Shown here: piece by piece, positions 1-8,101 of the stretch
Numbering within the stretch: the stretch's first letter is position 1
Layout of the letters: each line of letters opens with the position of its first letter
Assembly: GCA_008704415.1 (NCBI GenBank)
Contig: VXIS01000447.1
Span: forward strand, 1 to 30,391
DNA length: 30,391 bases
DNA from: Sphaerosporella brunnea
Taxonomy: Eukaryota > Ascomycota > Pezizomycetes > Pezizales > Pyronemataceae
Reading direction: 5' to 3'
Program-made: the position numbers and the translations under genes
The notes under the pieces: model-generated
What the model saw: the letters and a program-made list of their open reading frames with translations, nothing else
What the model was told of the DNA's origin: nothing
Databases searched by the model: none

Positions 1-444
1 GAGCAGAAACCGGCGGGGTTGGAGCGACTGGAGATGTTGGCGAAGGTGCGAGAGAAGGTTGAAGAGGTCGTAAAAGTATTCGGCGAGGCGATGGACTGGA
101 GCATTGCGAAAGAGGGAGAGGGAGAGGAGGGCAAGCAGAAGAAGGGTGGGAAGGATCCTGCTGGCGAGCTGGTGTATTTACTCGCTAGCGGGGACCTGGA
201 GGGGGCGAGGGAGAAGGTGCAGGCGCTGAGGGTGCTGGCCGGCGTGTTTGATAATACGGTAGAGGGACCGGCGCGGATGGCAGTCGTGGAGAAGCTGGAA
301 GAGAGGGTCAACGCCGAGATGGAGAAGGTGAACAGGAAGGGTGAGAAGGTGGACGCGCCTAAGGTGGAAGAGAAGAAGGAGGAGACGGGTGCTGGAGTTT
401 ATGGCTTGATTGAACAGCTGAAGGGACTACGCGGCATGACGTAG
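1..444 (+). CDS. 3' end of a gene for a charged helical protein (partial)
   Basis: The frame is open from the first base of the window (first codons GAG CAG AAA CCG) to a TAG stop at 442-444, so this is the C-terminal ~147 residues of a longer protein whose start lies outside. The fragment is rich in Glu, Lys and Ala with long amphipathic stretches. There is an acidic-lysine linker around residues 35-50, a helical block containing DPAGELVYLLASGDLEGARE, a second Lys/Glu linker and a short hydrophobic tail ending GLIEQLKGLRGMT. Helical repeats or a coiled coil are likely. I do not recognise the family; a vesicle-tethering, nucleoporin or cytoskeletal role would be a guess. The codon pattern is consistent with real coding sequence, and no intron is evident in the visible part. 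Confidence 0.6.
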   Translation, partial: EQKPAGLERLEMLAKVREKVEEVVKVFGEAMDWSIAKEGEGEEGKQKKGGKDPAGELVYLLASGDLEGAREKVQALRVLAGVFDNTVEGPARMAVVEKLEERVNAEMEKVNRKGEKVDAPKVEEKKEETGAGVYGLIEQLKGLRGMT

Positions 445-1094
445 GGACTGTGATCTGTATATACCAGCCGTAGAGCGGAGTTTGGCGACAATACCATCAT
501 TTCTTGGATTCGTTGGAGCAGACGAAACCGCAGCACTGCAGCACCGCAAAAGAAAAGCCGTCTATCCCCGGCGCCTCTGGAATCTAGTCTTTTGGTTATC
601 GTGTAAAGGTACCACGCGCGGCGCGGCGCGGCCGGGGCACCTAGGGCACGAGCGCACAATACGGCAGGGCGCCGCATCGGGCTCCCTAGGGCTCCGGGCC
701 CACGGCCGGCCGGCATCCCGTCGCCGTGTCCTCCTCGGCTACTTGCTGTCGCCCATGGCCATCTACTCGCTGCGGCGCCTATATCGGGCGTTTAGGCTAC
801 TGTCACTTACCGCGAGGCGCCTTTCCCCCGGCAGCTTAAGTTCTGCAGACCTCTCACATGCCAGCAAGTGTAGAAACCATCACCCGGCGCTAATAAGAGC
901 TGCTGTTGGCAGCAGAACGGTTTAACTTTTTGGCTGTCGGGTCGCGCACTGCCGAGACGACGATCGCCGTGCACCGATACTTCCTAGGTGCCGCCACGGC
1001 CCGCCAGCAGTAGAGCTGGGAAACTGCCAAGAACGGTTGCCAACCAGTTGCCAACCTCCACGCGAGATTCCGTGGCCCGGGGACGGGCCACAGC
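445..1094. other. intergenic, GC-rich, no gene seen
   Basis: Several overlapping frames stay open here because of high GC, but none shows protein-like composition or splice structure. 612-640 is a CG-dense stretch (repeated gcgcgg). 1072-1091 is a perfect 8-bp hairpin (GTGGCCCG / CGGGCCAC) immediately outside the MITE at 1097. The motif GTTGCCAACC occurs at about 1036-1055 and again near 1733; I cannot tie it to an element. Confidence 0.4.
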
Positions 1095-1096
1095 TA

Positions 1097-1307
1097 CTAT
1101 CGCGTTGCCCCCAATGTCGTTTTTTCCCCAATGTCGCGCTGAAAAGTACGCCGGCTGGCTCAGAAATACGCGGGCAGCTTTGTCGGGGACCTCGCGTAGC
1201 AACCACCACTCAGAAACGTTGCCCGTTGCCATGCGTATTTCTGAGCCAGCCGGCGTACTTTTCAGCGCGACATTGGGGAAAAAACGACATTGGGGGCAAC
1301 GCGATAG
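1097..1307. mobile_element. MITE with 75-bp perfect terminal inverted repeats, TA target duplication
   Basis: Bases 1097-1171 and 1233-1307 are perfect inverted copies of each other (75 bp), separated by 61 bp. Each arm begins CTATCGCGTTGCCCCCAATG and is flanked by TA (1095-1096 and 1308-1309), the signature of Tc1/mariner/pogo-type insertion. Each arm contains the motif CCAATGTCG twice about 17 bp apart, which could be paired transposase-binding sites. The 211-bp length and lack of coding capacity make it a MITE. Perfect arm identity suggests recent insertion or gene conversion. Confidence 0.85.
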
Positions 1308-1309
1308 TA

Positions 1310-1975
1310 CACCACCGACGAGTAGCCTCACAACATATAGCGCGTAGCCAAATAATTTAAAACACGAAATTTAAGGCTAGTGGAAATGGTCCGAGTGCTC
1401 AGTAGTGAAGATAAAGCTCATTTGCACCTACGAGTGCCGGCCTGTGAATGTTTCTGCTCACCCGCACAATTTCTCTCCTTCGACAGCTTCCCCAGCAGAA
1501 CTCGACACCCACTCCCTCAGCAGAACTCCCCAGCCACTTCCCTAGGAGACACTCCTGGCGGCTTCCCTATACAAAAAAAATATATATACAGAAGGTACGA
1601 CTGCTATTCTTTTGAATGGATGAGGCAGTGTACTTACAAATTGTAGCAGAATGCCGGTGGATCCTTTAGCAGAACTCGCCCCAGCAAAAAAAACAGGCCT
1701 CGTGCGTACTACTAAAAGCACATGACCGTACGGTTGCCAACCGATTTTTGCTGTAGCGCGGTTGTCAACCCCGTCGGAGGTTGTTTACCTACGGGTTTCC
1801 CACCCAGCTCTAGCCAGCAGCGGCTGTTTTAGCTAAATTCCTCCGGATCCCCCTACTAGTACTTGACGTCATGTTCAGCGGTTGTGAGGTTTCACCAGAT
1901 TAAGGTTATGTGCAGAGGTTTTTGATGGGGTGCAGAGCAAAATCAAGAGTCATATGCGATAGGTTTAGCGCGGGC
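1310..1975. other. intergenic, no gene seen
   Basis: Short open frames only. AT-rich runs such as 1567-1587 and repeated 'cagcagaactc' phrases (about 1495-1525 and 1660-1680) are visible but not interpretable. It presumably includes the upstream region of the gene starting at 2097. Confidence 0.35.
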
Positions 1976-2035
1976 TATAAGAGCAGCACATTGAGCGAGC
2001 AGCCTTCTTCTCTCCTTCTTTCTTGCCCTTCCTTC
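1976..2035 (+). promoter_or_regulatory. TATA box and pyrimidine tract of the 2097 gene
   Basis: TATAAG at 1976-1981 is followed by a CT-rich tract (about 2004-2034). This arrangement is common at fungal transcription starts. The presumed ATG is at 2097, giving a leader of roughly 60-90 nt. Assignment is by position and consensus only. Confidence 0.4.
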
Positions 2036-2096
2036 AGCACTTCAGGGCTACAGCCATCTCCAGCGTCACCTTTTCAGCAACCGACAAAAAGGAGGA

Positions 2097-2887
2097 ATGC
2101 GGCACGACGACAACAAACGCAAGCCCGCAAACAGAATCGACGTCCGCCGCATCCTTCGCGAAGAGTCCTCACCAGTTCAGCAGGCTAGCGCTATGGACAG
2201 TTTTGCCGCAGGCGAGTCGTTCGAAGAGGTGAGGCCGTGTTGAGTTTACGACCACGAAGTTGCTAACATCTTCCCAGAGTCGCTCTTACAAAACCAGTGA
2301 GCTATTGCCTTCCAGCTGCTTTAGCCCTTGTCACTAACAATTCAACAAAAAGTCGCCGACTACGAGAGAGCAGTATGGAGATTCCGTCGCCGTATGGTTA
2401 TTACTAGACGCTAATTTTGATGCAGTTTCGCAAGGAGCAGGAACTTAAAGCTGCAGATCTCAGGAAAATGATCAAGCTCATGGAAGCCTATGAGGTGGAT
2501 CTCCAGCCTCCGAATCTCAAAGTCCTCCAGGGGTTCCGGAAGGAACTTGAGAAGATCAACACCAGCGGGTACAAAAACCAATGCGTGATATTGCTGTCGA
2601 AATACGCTGACTAGCATAGTCCCCCGAACCTGATCGAGCGCCGCATCAACGACCTGGAGGATTTCATCCGCGAAAATGGCACCAATGCCAACGTCCAAAC
2701 GGCCTTGAGCGGCTACAAAGCCGGTGACCCAACGTTCATTGATAGGAGCGAGATACTCATCATGGCCAATGGTGTGATCATCGGGCGCACCAAAGACCTC
2801 GAAGGCATGGACGACGAGGAGTTCGACAGGCTGGTAGCGCAGGCTGGCCCACACCCTCTTTGGTTCGAAGATGTCAGTGCCTTGTAG
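2097..2887 (+). CDS. five-exon gene, 193-aa helical protein of unknown function with two micro-exons
   Basis: Model: join(2097..2228, 2278..2296, 2353..2372, 2426..2568, 2620..2887), 582 nt, 193 aa, TAG stop. Introns are 49, 56, 53 and 51 nt with donors GTGAGG, GTGAGC, GTATGG, GTACAA, branch points GCTAAC, ACTAAC, GCTAAT, GCTGAC and acceptors CAG, AAG, CAG, TAG. Phases agree throughout. Exons 2 and 3 are only 19 and 20 nt. The start is the first ATG after an in-frame stop at 1992-1994. The protein has a basic N-terminus, a long charged helical region (about residues 58-130, e.g. DYERAFRKEQELKAADLRKM) and a C-terminal half ending GPHPLWFEDVSAL. No known domain is recognised. Without splicing the intron at 2569-2619 the frame hits a stop, which supports the model. 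The gene could extend further: a weak donor (ttGTAGGG) overlaps the stop and a CTGAC...ACAG acceptor lies at 2927. Confidence 0.7.
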
Positions 2888-2940
2888 GGAGTTTGCATTA
2901 GGTTACCAGTTTCGCTGACCTAAACAGCCGCTCATCTCGG

Positions 2941-2977
2941 AGGAGGATCTACGATGGTGTTGATGGAAGATCCTCCT
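2941..2977. repeat. 10-bp inverted repeat downstream of the 2097 gene
   Basis: AGGAGGATCT (2941-2950) and AGATCCTCCT (2968-2977) are perfect inverted copies with a 17-bp spacer. It lies 54 bp after the stop codon and just before the MITE at 2986. It could be a 3'-end RNA hairpin or chance. Confidence 0.4.
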
Positions 2978-2985
2978 ACAAGGTA

Positions 2986-3203
2986 TGGTGCAGGCAGCTA
3001 TAAACCTGGTCGTCGCACGGATACTTTCGTCGGAAAATAAGCAGCACGCAAGTGCAGAAACAGTGGAATGGAAAACGTTGGGTTGTAGAGCGCATCTGCC
3101 TCAGGTGCTTAACGTTTGTTTTGCTCTGAGTTCGGACGTGGGAATACCGGCATTGATTGTGGTCGTCCATCTCCGACGACCAGGTTTATAGCTGCCTGCA
3201 CCA
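2986..3203. mobile_element. MITE (218 bp, 30-bp TIRs, TA duplication), deletion derivative of the 23468-24574 element
   Basis: The arms 2986-3015 and 3174-3203 (TGGTGCAGGCAGCTATAAAC...) are perfect 30-bp inverted repeats flanked by TA at 2984-2985 and 3204-3205. The first ~56 bp match the left end of the element at 23468, and the remaining ~160 bp match its right end (24384-24574), including a shared internal block 'gagcgcatctgc..aggtgcttaa.gtttgttttgctctgagttc'. This is what an internal deletion of a Tc1/mariner-type parent looks like. No coding capacity. Confidence 0.88.
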
Positions 3204-3291
3204 TACACACATCAAGCTATTTCCTAAATTTTGCTCAACTCTTATTGATCCCAATACCTGCAGGTCCAAATGCAAGTGAAGGTATGATCTA

Positions 3292-3424
3292 GAGGCGTGC
3301 AGACACCGGTGACGGACCACCAAAAGGATGGGGGCTTATGTAACAATGTAACCGAAGAGCCTCAAGGACGTTTGCGGTTGCAACGTACTAAAATCCGTCA
3401 CCGTCACCGGTGTCTGCACGCCTC
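3292..3424. mobile_element. MITE (133 bp, 24-bp TIRs, TA duplication)
   Basis: GAGGCGTGCAGACACCGGTG plus four more bases (3292-3315) is repeated in perfect inverted orientation at 3401-3424. TA flanks both sides (3290-3291, 3425-3426). It is a different family from the MITE 90 bp upstream, with different terminal sequence. The interior has no ORF. Tc1/mariner or pogo mobilisation is inferred from the TA site. Confidence 0.82.
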
Positions 3425-3587
3425 TACCTTTAAGCAACTTTCCATCCCAGGTGTTACAGCCAGGAACAAATAAAAAAATTTCATCCAATTTATTATTGAG
3501 ACCTTCCTTGAAATTTATATGAAGTGATGGGCAGAACGCAATGCAATGATACTAACCAACCCCTTTCTCCTTTGATGTAGAGGTTAG

Positions 3588-3923
3588 ATGACCACAACGC
3601 CATTGATGTTATCACTCTCGATTTCCAATGACACGGGATGTACTCATACTCTCGGATACCATGGGGACGTTTTGCAGATCAATCCCGGGAATCCCAACAT
3701 ACAGAGCAGTGGGTACAGGCTCACTACACTTGCTGATAATAGTCAGATAAAACGTCACTTTTATTATGTTCGTGTTCGCATCGTGGGTGACAATGGAATG
3801 ATGACGAGATGGGGCCGGACCAAGTTCTATGTCAACCCAGGAAGTGCTCCAAACGGCCACCGGGGCAGGCTTACGAGTGTTCCTTTTCGGGTGGCCTATG
3901 GGGCCTTTAGGACTCCCAGTTGA
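3588..3923 (+). CDS. uncertain ORF, 111 aa
   Basis: ATG at 3588 to TGA at 3921-3923; the product has a mixed composition (IQSSGYRLTTLADNSQIKRH...) and no recognisable domain. It is preceded by a very convincing intron end at 3560-3580 (TACTAAC branch, long pyrimidine tract, TAG acceptor at 3580), with a possible donor GTGATG at 3524. The frame after that acceptor (RLDDHNAIDVITLDFQ, then TGA) is not the frame of this ORF. A candidate polyadenylation signal AATAAA follows at 3934. The locus may be a decayed or unrecognised gene; this ORF may be spurious. Confidence 0.2.
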   Translation: MTTTPLMLSLSISNDTGCTHTLGYHGDVLQINPGNPNIQSSGYRLTTLADNSQIKRHFYYVRVRIVGDNGMMTRWGRTKFYVNPGSAPNGHRGRLTSVPFRVAYGAFRTPS

Positions 3924-4051
3924 TCTTGGCCAATAAATTCACCCCCGTACGGAAGTTCTTGGTTGCCGGTCGTGGCCACAACTGTTAACTGCTGCTGAAA
4001 GTTGAAGTTGATACCTTGTTCTTGCGTGCGTTGTTTGTGGGGTTGGGTTTA

Positions 4052-4330
4052 CGGTTGAAACGTGTGTGTGAGATGAGGTGGCTGTTTACCACAACTGCTA
4101 TTAGAGTGTAGGATTTCTGTGACGTCGACTTTGCTTTTTTTTTTTGTCGCATAAGTTGTTGGTTGGTGCTTGTTGCTTTCGGGCCTCCTGATTTGGCCGA
4201 GTATGTTCCCGTCTTCACCGAAAGTTTTGTGTAAGTAGATATCTCTCTACCATAAAAGGTCGAAGTGCTATCGAGTGCCTTTCCCAACCACAAACCAAGG
4301 GATTATCTCATCTCACACACGTTTCAACTG
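4052..4330. mobile_element. MITE (279 bp, ~25-bp TIRs, TA duplication)
   Basis: The left end CGGTTGAAACGTGTGTGTGA(GATGAG) at 4052-4077 is the inverse of the right end at 4307-4330 with one mismatch and one GT-unit difference. TA flanks both sides (4050-4051, 4331-4332). Part of its interior (4077-4195) recurs in inverted orientation at 5586-5699. There is no credible coding capacity; the antisense frame at 3985-4293 is low-complexity Lys/Ser/Thr. Confidence 0.75.
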
Positions 4331-4332
4331 TA

Positions 4333-4446
4333 TATACTCAGAATCCACTCAAAGAATCGTTAAGGCGTTTAAAAGTATTTAGCGACTGATACCCGAGCAC
4401 AAAGCAAAAGCCCACCAAAAGCACAGTCAAAGATATCATTGCCTTC
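4333..4446 (+). repeat. dispersed repeat A, copy 1
   Basis: The 114 bp starting TATACTCAGAATCCACTCAA recur at 5475-5586 in direct orientation, about 95% identical by eye, ending at the same phrase 'atatcattgccttc'. Here the copy directly abuts the TA end of the MITE at 4052-4330. Function unknown; likely part of a transposon or a segmental duplication. Confidence 0.75.
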
Positions 4447-5474
4447 CACCACTTGCGCGTATCTCATCGAGGGCTTTGTTTGCACTGCCAGCCATGGGCA
4501 GCATCATCGGCTATATCCTGCCATGCCGCGGCCCAATCTATGTCCACGGTTGAACTCATTTGTCGAATAGATCGTAGCGATGTCGGAGGGTGTCACGTAT
4601 TCACAATCAACCTTGAGGGAAAACAAACGTAGGAATATAAAGATTTACACGGACCCATTGATGTTGCAAATCTATTGTTAGTAAACAGTTAGATATACCC
4701 CTGGTAGTTGTAAACTTGCACAGTTTGCCCCCTAGTCGCTGTAAACCTATCTTTGGCGCTGAACATCACGATCGTGTATAAATGAAAAATTTACAGATAG
4801 GACCGAATTATGGGGGCCGAATAACCAAAAACGAGGTCAATTTTGTCCGAACACCGATAGGTAGAGTAGAGTAGAGTAACTCAGCGAATCCAAAAAAAAA
4901 AAAAAAAAAAAAAAAAAAACAGAATGACGACTTCTCGTCACGTACTATCTATCTAACCACCAACTAAACAGTTTTTTTTTTTTTTTTTTTTTTTCGCTTT
5001 CAGATCATTCGTGCCAGGGACGGAAACCGCCGCCGCCGCCCCCCCCCAACCCCCGCATAACTTAAGTCAACTTGCCAATGCTGGTGGGTGGGTTACCATT
5101 TCACGTAGCAATTTACCAAGTGTTTTGAAGCTCATAACGCTTCAGTTGCGTTGTTTTTGATATGCCGGGACTTCTTTCGCAGACAGGAAAAAGGTGGGAC
5201 CGTACCTAGTCCCAGTAGGTACTGCCACCGCCCGTCGGGCCATGGTCATTACTGACCGGTCGTCAGCAGGACCAACTTCCCTAGCCAGCACCGAGTCATC
5301 GCCGGTGAATACAACTCCCATCTGGTATCGTCTACCCCATCAACTACCTGGCTCGCTGCCAATCCTTTTTGCCCCTTCTCCGTAGGCTATGAGATCGGTG
5401 AACTAGGTCTAGGGGATACCTATTGTTTGTGCTTTATCGCTTGAGACGAGCTCTCGATAATGCATATATGCACG
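4447..5474. other. intergenic, low complexity, no gene seen
   Basis: The stretch contains a (GTAGA)n-like tract at 4859-4879, an A28 run at 4892-4919, a T23 run at 4972-4994, a CCG/C-rich run at 5029-5048 and unremarkable AT-balanced DNA. No ORF with protein-like composition is seen; 5194-5385 is open but uninformative. Confidence 0.4.
4892..4994. repeat. A28 and T23 homopolymer pair (fold-back)
   Basis: 28 consecutive A (4892-4919) are followed 52 bp later by 23 consecutive T (4972-4994), so either strand could form a long A:T stem. This may be two microsatellites or two retroposed poly(A) tails in opposite orientation. Homopolymer length from assembly is often unreliable. Confidence 0.5.
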
Positions 5475-5586
5475 TATACTCATAATCCACTCAAAGAATC
5501 GTTAAGGCGTTTAAAAGTATTTAGCGACTGATACCCGAGTACAAAGCAAAAGCCCACCAAGCACAGTCAAGGATATCATTGCCTTC
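5475..5586 (+). repeat. dispersed repeat A, copy 2
   Basis: This is a direct copy of 4333-4446, differing by a few substitutions and a 2-bp deletion (cccaccaaaagc versus cccaccaagc). At its right end it runs straight into repeat B (5586-5699) without the MITE terminus that separates the two in copy 1. Confidence 0.75.
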
Positions 5587-5699
5587 AAATCAGGAGGCCC
5601 GAAAGCAATAAGCACAAACCAATAACTATGCGACAAAAAAAGCAAAGTCGACGTCACAGAAATCCTACACTCTAATAGCAGTTGTGGTAAACAGCTACC
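5586..5699 (-). repeat. repeat B: inverted internal piece of the 4052-4330 MITE
   Basis: The reverse complement matches 4077-4195 (TGTTTACCACAACTGCTATT and onward, about 90% by eye). It lacks the MITE's terminal repeats and stops at 5699, exactly where the terminal repeat begins in the other copy. The 3' end of the DUF3431 gene (stop at 5672-5674, minus strand) lies inside this piece. Confidence 0.7.
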
Positions 5700-8101
5700 A
5701 AATCGGAAGGTCCGGCAGCAGGGTTGTACCGATACGTTGCAACAGGGTTTTCAGCACGCTCTGGCTGGACAGCTCGGCCGTTGTTAGTCTTCTCGGGGAG
5801 GTTATTCGGAGTGCTGTTATCATTGCGGCGAACGAAATAAGCATCATCCAATATCACCCCCCAAAAACTACCCAGAAGTTAGAGTTGTATGTATAAGGCA
5901 ACCAACGTCATTGAACTTACCGGTTTGCCAGAGCACGCATTGACGGCGAGAAACCGCGTTCGGCGATGATATCCATCAACTTCAGGTAGCACGACTATTT
6001 ATGAGCGTGTAAGCAGGAAATTTGAGACGATACGAGAAGGAAGCAGTTACCTTGTCGTGCTTTATGATCTGGCTCGAGTTGACTGCAAAGGTAGCGGCCG
6101 ACAGGGATCCAATGGTCACTCTCTGTTTCTGTTCGAGGCCAAACACTTCCGCGATGCATTCATACATGGTTTGGGCGTAGTGGGCCTCAGAAGGTTCGGG
6201 CCATGATTCAAACTCAAGGCCTTCGATAAACACTCCTTCGGGAATGAAGAGCTTCGAGTCTCCATGCGTATAGTCAGGTGACAGAACGGCGTCCACAATG
6301 TTTGTCTGCTCGTAGATCGCTCCGAGGTCCATAGTATCATTATGCTGAGGAAGCCTATTAGTACATGCGCCTGATAATAGTGGTCAGAGCTGACCTCAAT
6401 AAAGAGAAGCAGGTCCGGCAGGTGGTTATAGTTGAATGTTATGTATCGCAAGTATGCCAACATTGTAGCATCACCGGCACGCTCCACCATTTCGCTGTTG
6501 AGAACGGAGGGGGCCTCTGAGAAGATCACATAGGTGACCTCGCGAACATTCGGATGTACACTTAATCGCCTATCAATCTTTAAGTTTGACTTTTTGGTCG
6601 CCACAACGATACCAACACTCGGGATGGCTGGCATCTCAAGATAGAAAGTCGACTTGTAAGGGCGCATCGTCAGATGACACTTAGGTACATAACTCGAATG
6701 TATGTGAATCTTTCCAGTCGGATCAGGGGTTTCGGGCATGTAAAGCCCCCGATCACCGAATATTGATCCCCAGCACCTATTTGAACTGTTAACCACTGCA
6801 CTCCAAGCACTAAAGGGCTCTGCCATACAATCCGAGGATCTGCTTAGCACATGGGTGGGTTTCGTGGCTGTTTTTACGATCCAAGTATTTCTGAAACAGG
6901 TTCCAGAGATCCTTGAGCCCGTTGTCCTGTGTATTCGTTAGCCGGGCTGGATATCGTGACGCTTCTCAGAAACCCTTACCGTGTTCTTCTGGAAGATATC
7001 CGCGATGGGAATAGCGAAAGCGTTTCCTCCAGGGTGGGCCAAGAATTTCGGTGGATGATAGGTCCTACCCAGGAGCCGGAAAATCTCGTCCCATACAGCC
7101 TCAAATGACCGTAGGTCACCTGCTATCGGGGGATGGACCCCATGGCCCGGGCGTGTGAAGCACCACATCTTGGCACCTCGGAAAGTTGTGAGAGCCCCCG
7201 AGCGAGCCTGAAACGCTTCTTCCAAAAGCTCTTTTGGCTGGTATCCCGGGCCAAGGTACTCAAAAGGGTTCCCCTTTGAAAAGGATTAGTTTTCTCCATG
7301 CAGTTTTTGGCAAGTATTGGGGAAGGAAAGGCACCGAACAACAAAGCAACATGTTTTTTGCCGCTTCCTGGTTCAACACATCTGAAACCATATGTAGGAG
7401 GTAGCGCCCCGTGTTGATACGGTAACTATCCATGAGTTGAACACCGTTTTCAAGCTTAGTGTCGTACGCCATGCTTGAGTAGATGACAATCCGTTTGACT
7501 TTAGGCTCCTCAGCCAGAGCCGGAAGCCACCACAGGTGCAGCAGCCAGTCCTTCGTACTGACGGGGACCACACAAAGTTCGATTCTGGGCTCTCCCTCCT
7601 CCGCCATCGTCGGCAATTTGGTTTCCTGTGGGGTGGCATTGTACTTTCCAGCGCAGGTCAAGTCGTGCTCCTCTCTGTCTTTGCGAGTCCCGAACTTCGC
7701 GCCACAGCTCGTACAACCCCACTCTAGCTAGAATCAGCATGATACGACCAGTTCCAAGATGGGTCACTAACTGATCTTGTCGTGGTGGAGTTTAGCTTCA
7801 TCGAAGACGATTCGATCAAAGGCCGATGGTGTCGCCGCCGCCCAATAGCCGTCTTCGTGCCATTTTGCGCCATAACGAACATCCAGTTCCTTCTTGAAGG
7901 CTGACCGCATACCATCCGGAACCACACCCTCGTATTCTATAACGCCAGTGATGGGAATAGTCAGACCAACAGTGAAACTAACAATTCTACCGACGAACAC
8001 GGTGCTGGTTACTAACGTGGGTCTAGGATCTCGGTGGCCGGTACTGTGTTGAACGGCTGCCAACTGGCAATCTGGCTGCTGTGCTCGCTACCGGACGACA
8101 T
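5672..8101 (-). CDS. tandem DUF3431-like protein with N-terminal C2HC finger (9 exons, 658 aa)
   Basis: Model: complement of exons 5672..5867, 5921..5994, 6051..6344, 6395..6776, 6829..6926, 6980..7273, 7335..7723, 7772..7936, 8017..8101 (1,977 nt). All phases agree; introns are 48-80 nt, mostly with CTAAY/CTGAY branch points. Residues 87-107 form a C-x2-C-x12-H-x3-C finger (CTSCGAKFGTRKDREEHDLTC). Residues ~130-356 and ~398-605 look like two copies of the fungal DUF3431 domain (function unknown). Each has a beta-rich start (IELCVVPVSTKDWLLHL; SVGIVVATKKSNL), a central helix (GRYLLHMVSD; LAYLRYITFNYNHLPDLLLF), a late FA[IV]-containing segment (GGNAFAIPIADI; AATFAVNSSQII) and a terminal W-G-x-I motif (CWGSIFGD; FWGVILDD). 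The least certain introns are 7274-7334 (GTGCCT donor, AAG acceptor) and 6777-6828; skipping the latter would end the protein after domain 1. The last ~9 codons and stop come from repeat B. Confidence 0.75.

Noticed and set aside
482..925. 147-aa ORF in the GC-rich stretch
   Set aside because: Open because of GC content; no domain, no start context or splice logic, arginine-rich random composition.
6116..6850. 244-aa minus ORF as a separate gene
   Set aside because: Its first part (non-ATG start) and last part (after 6344) are out of frame with the gene; the middle is exon 6 of the DUF3431 model.
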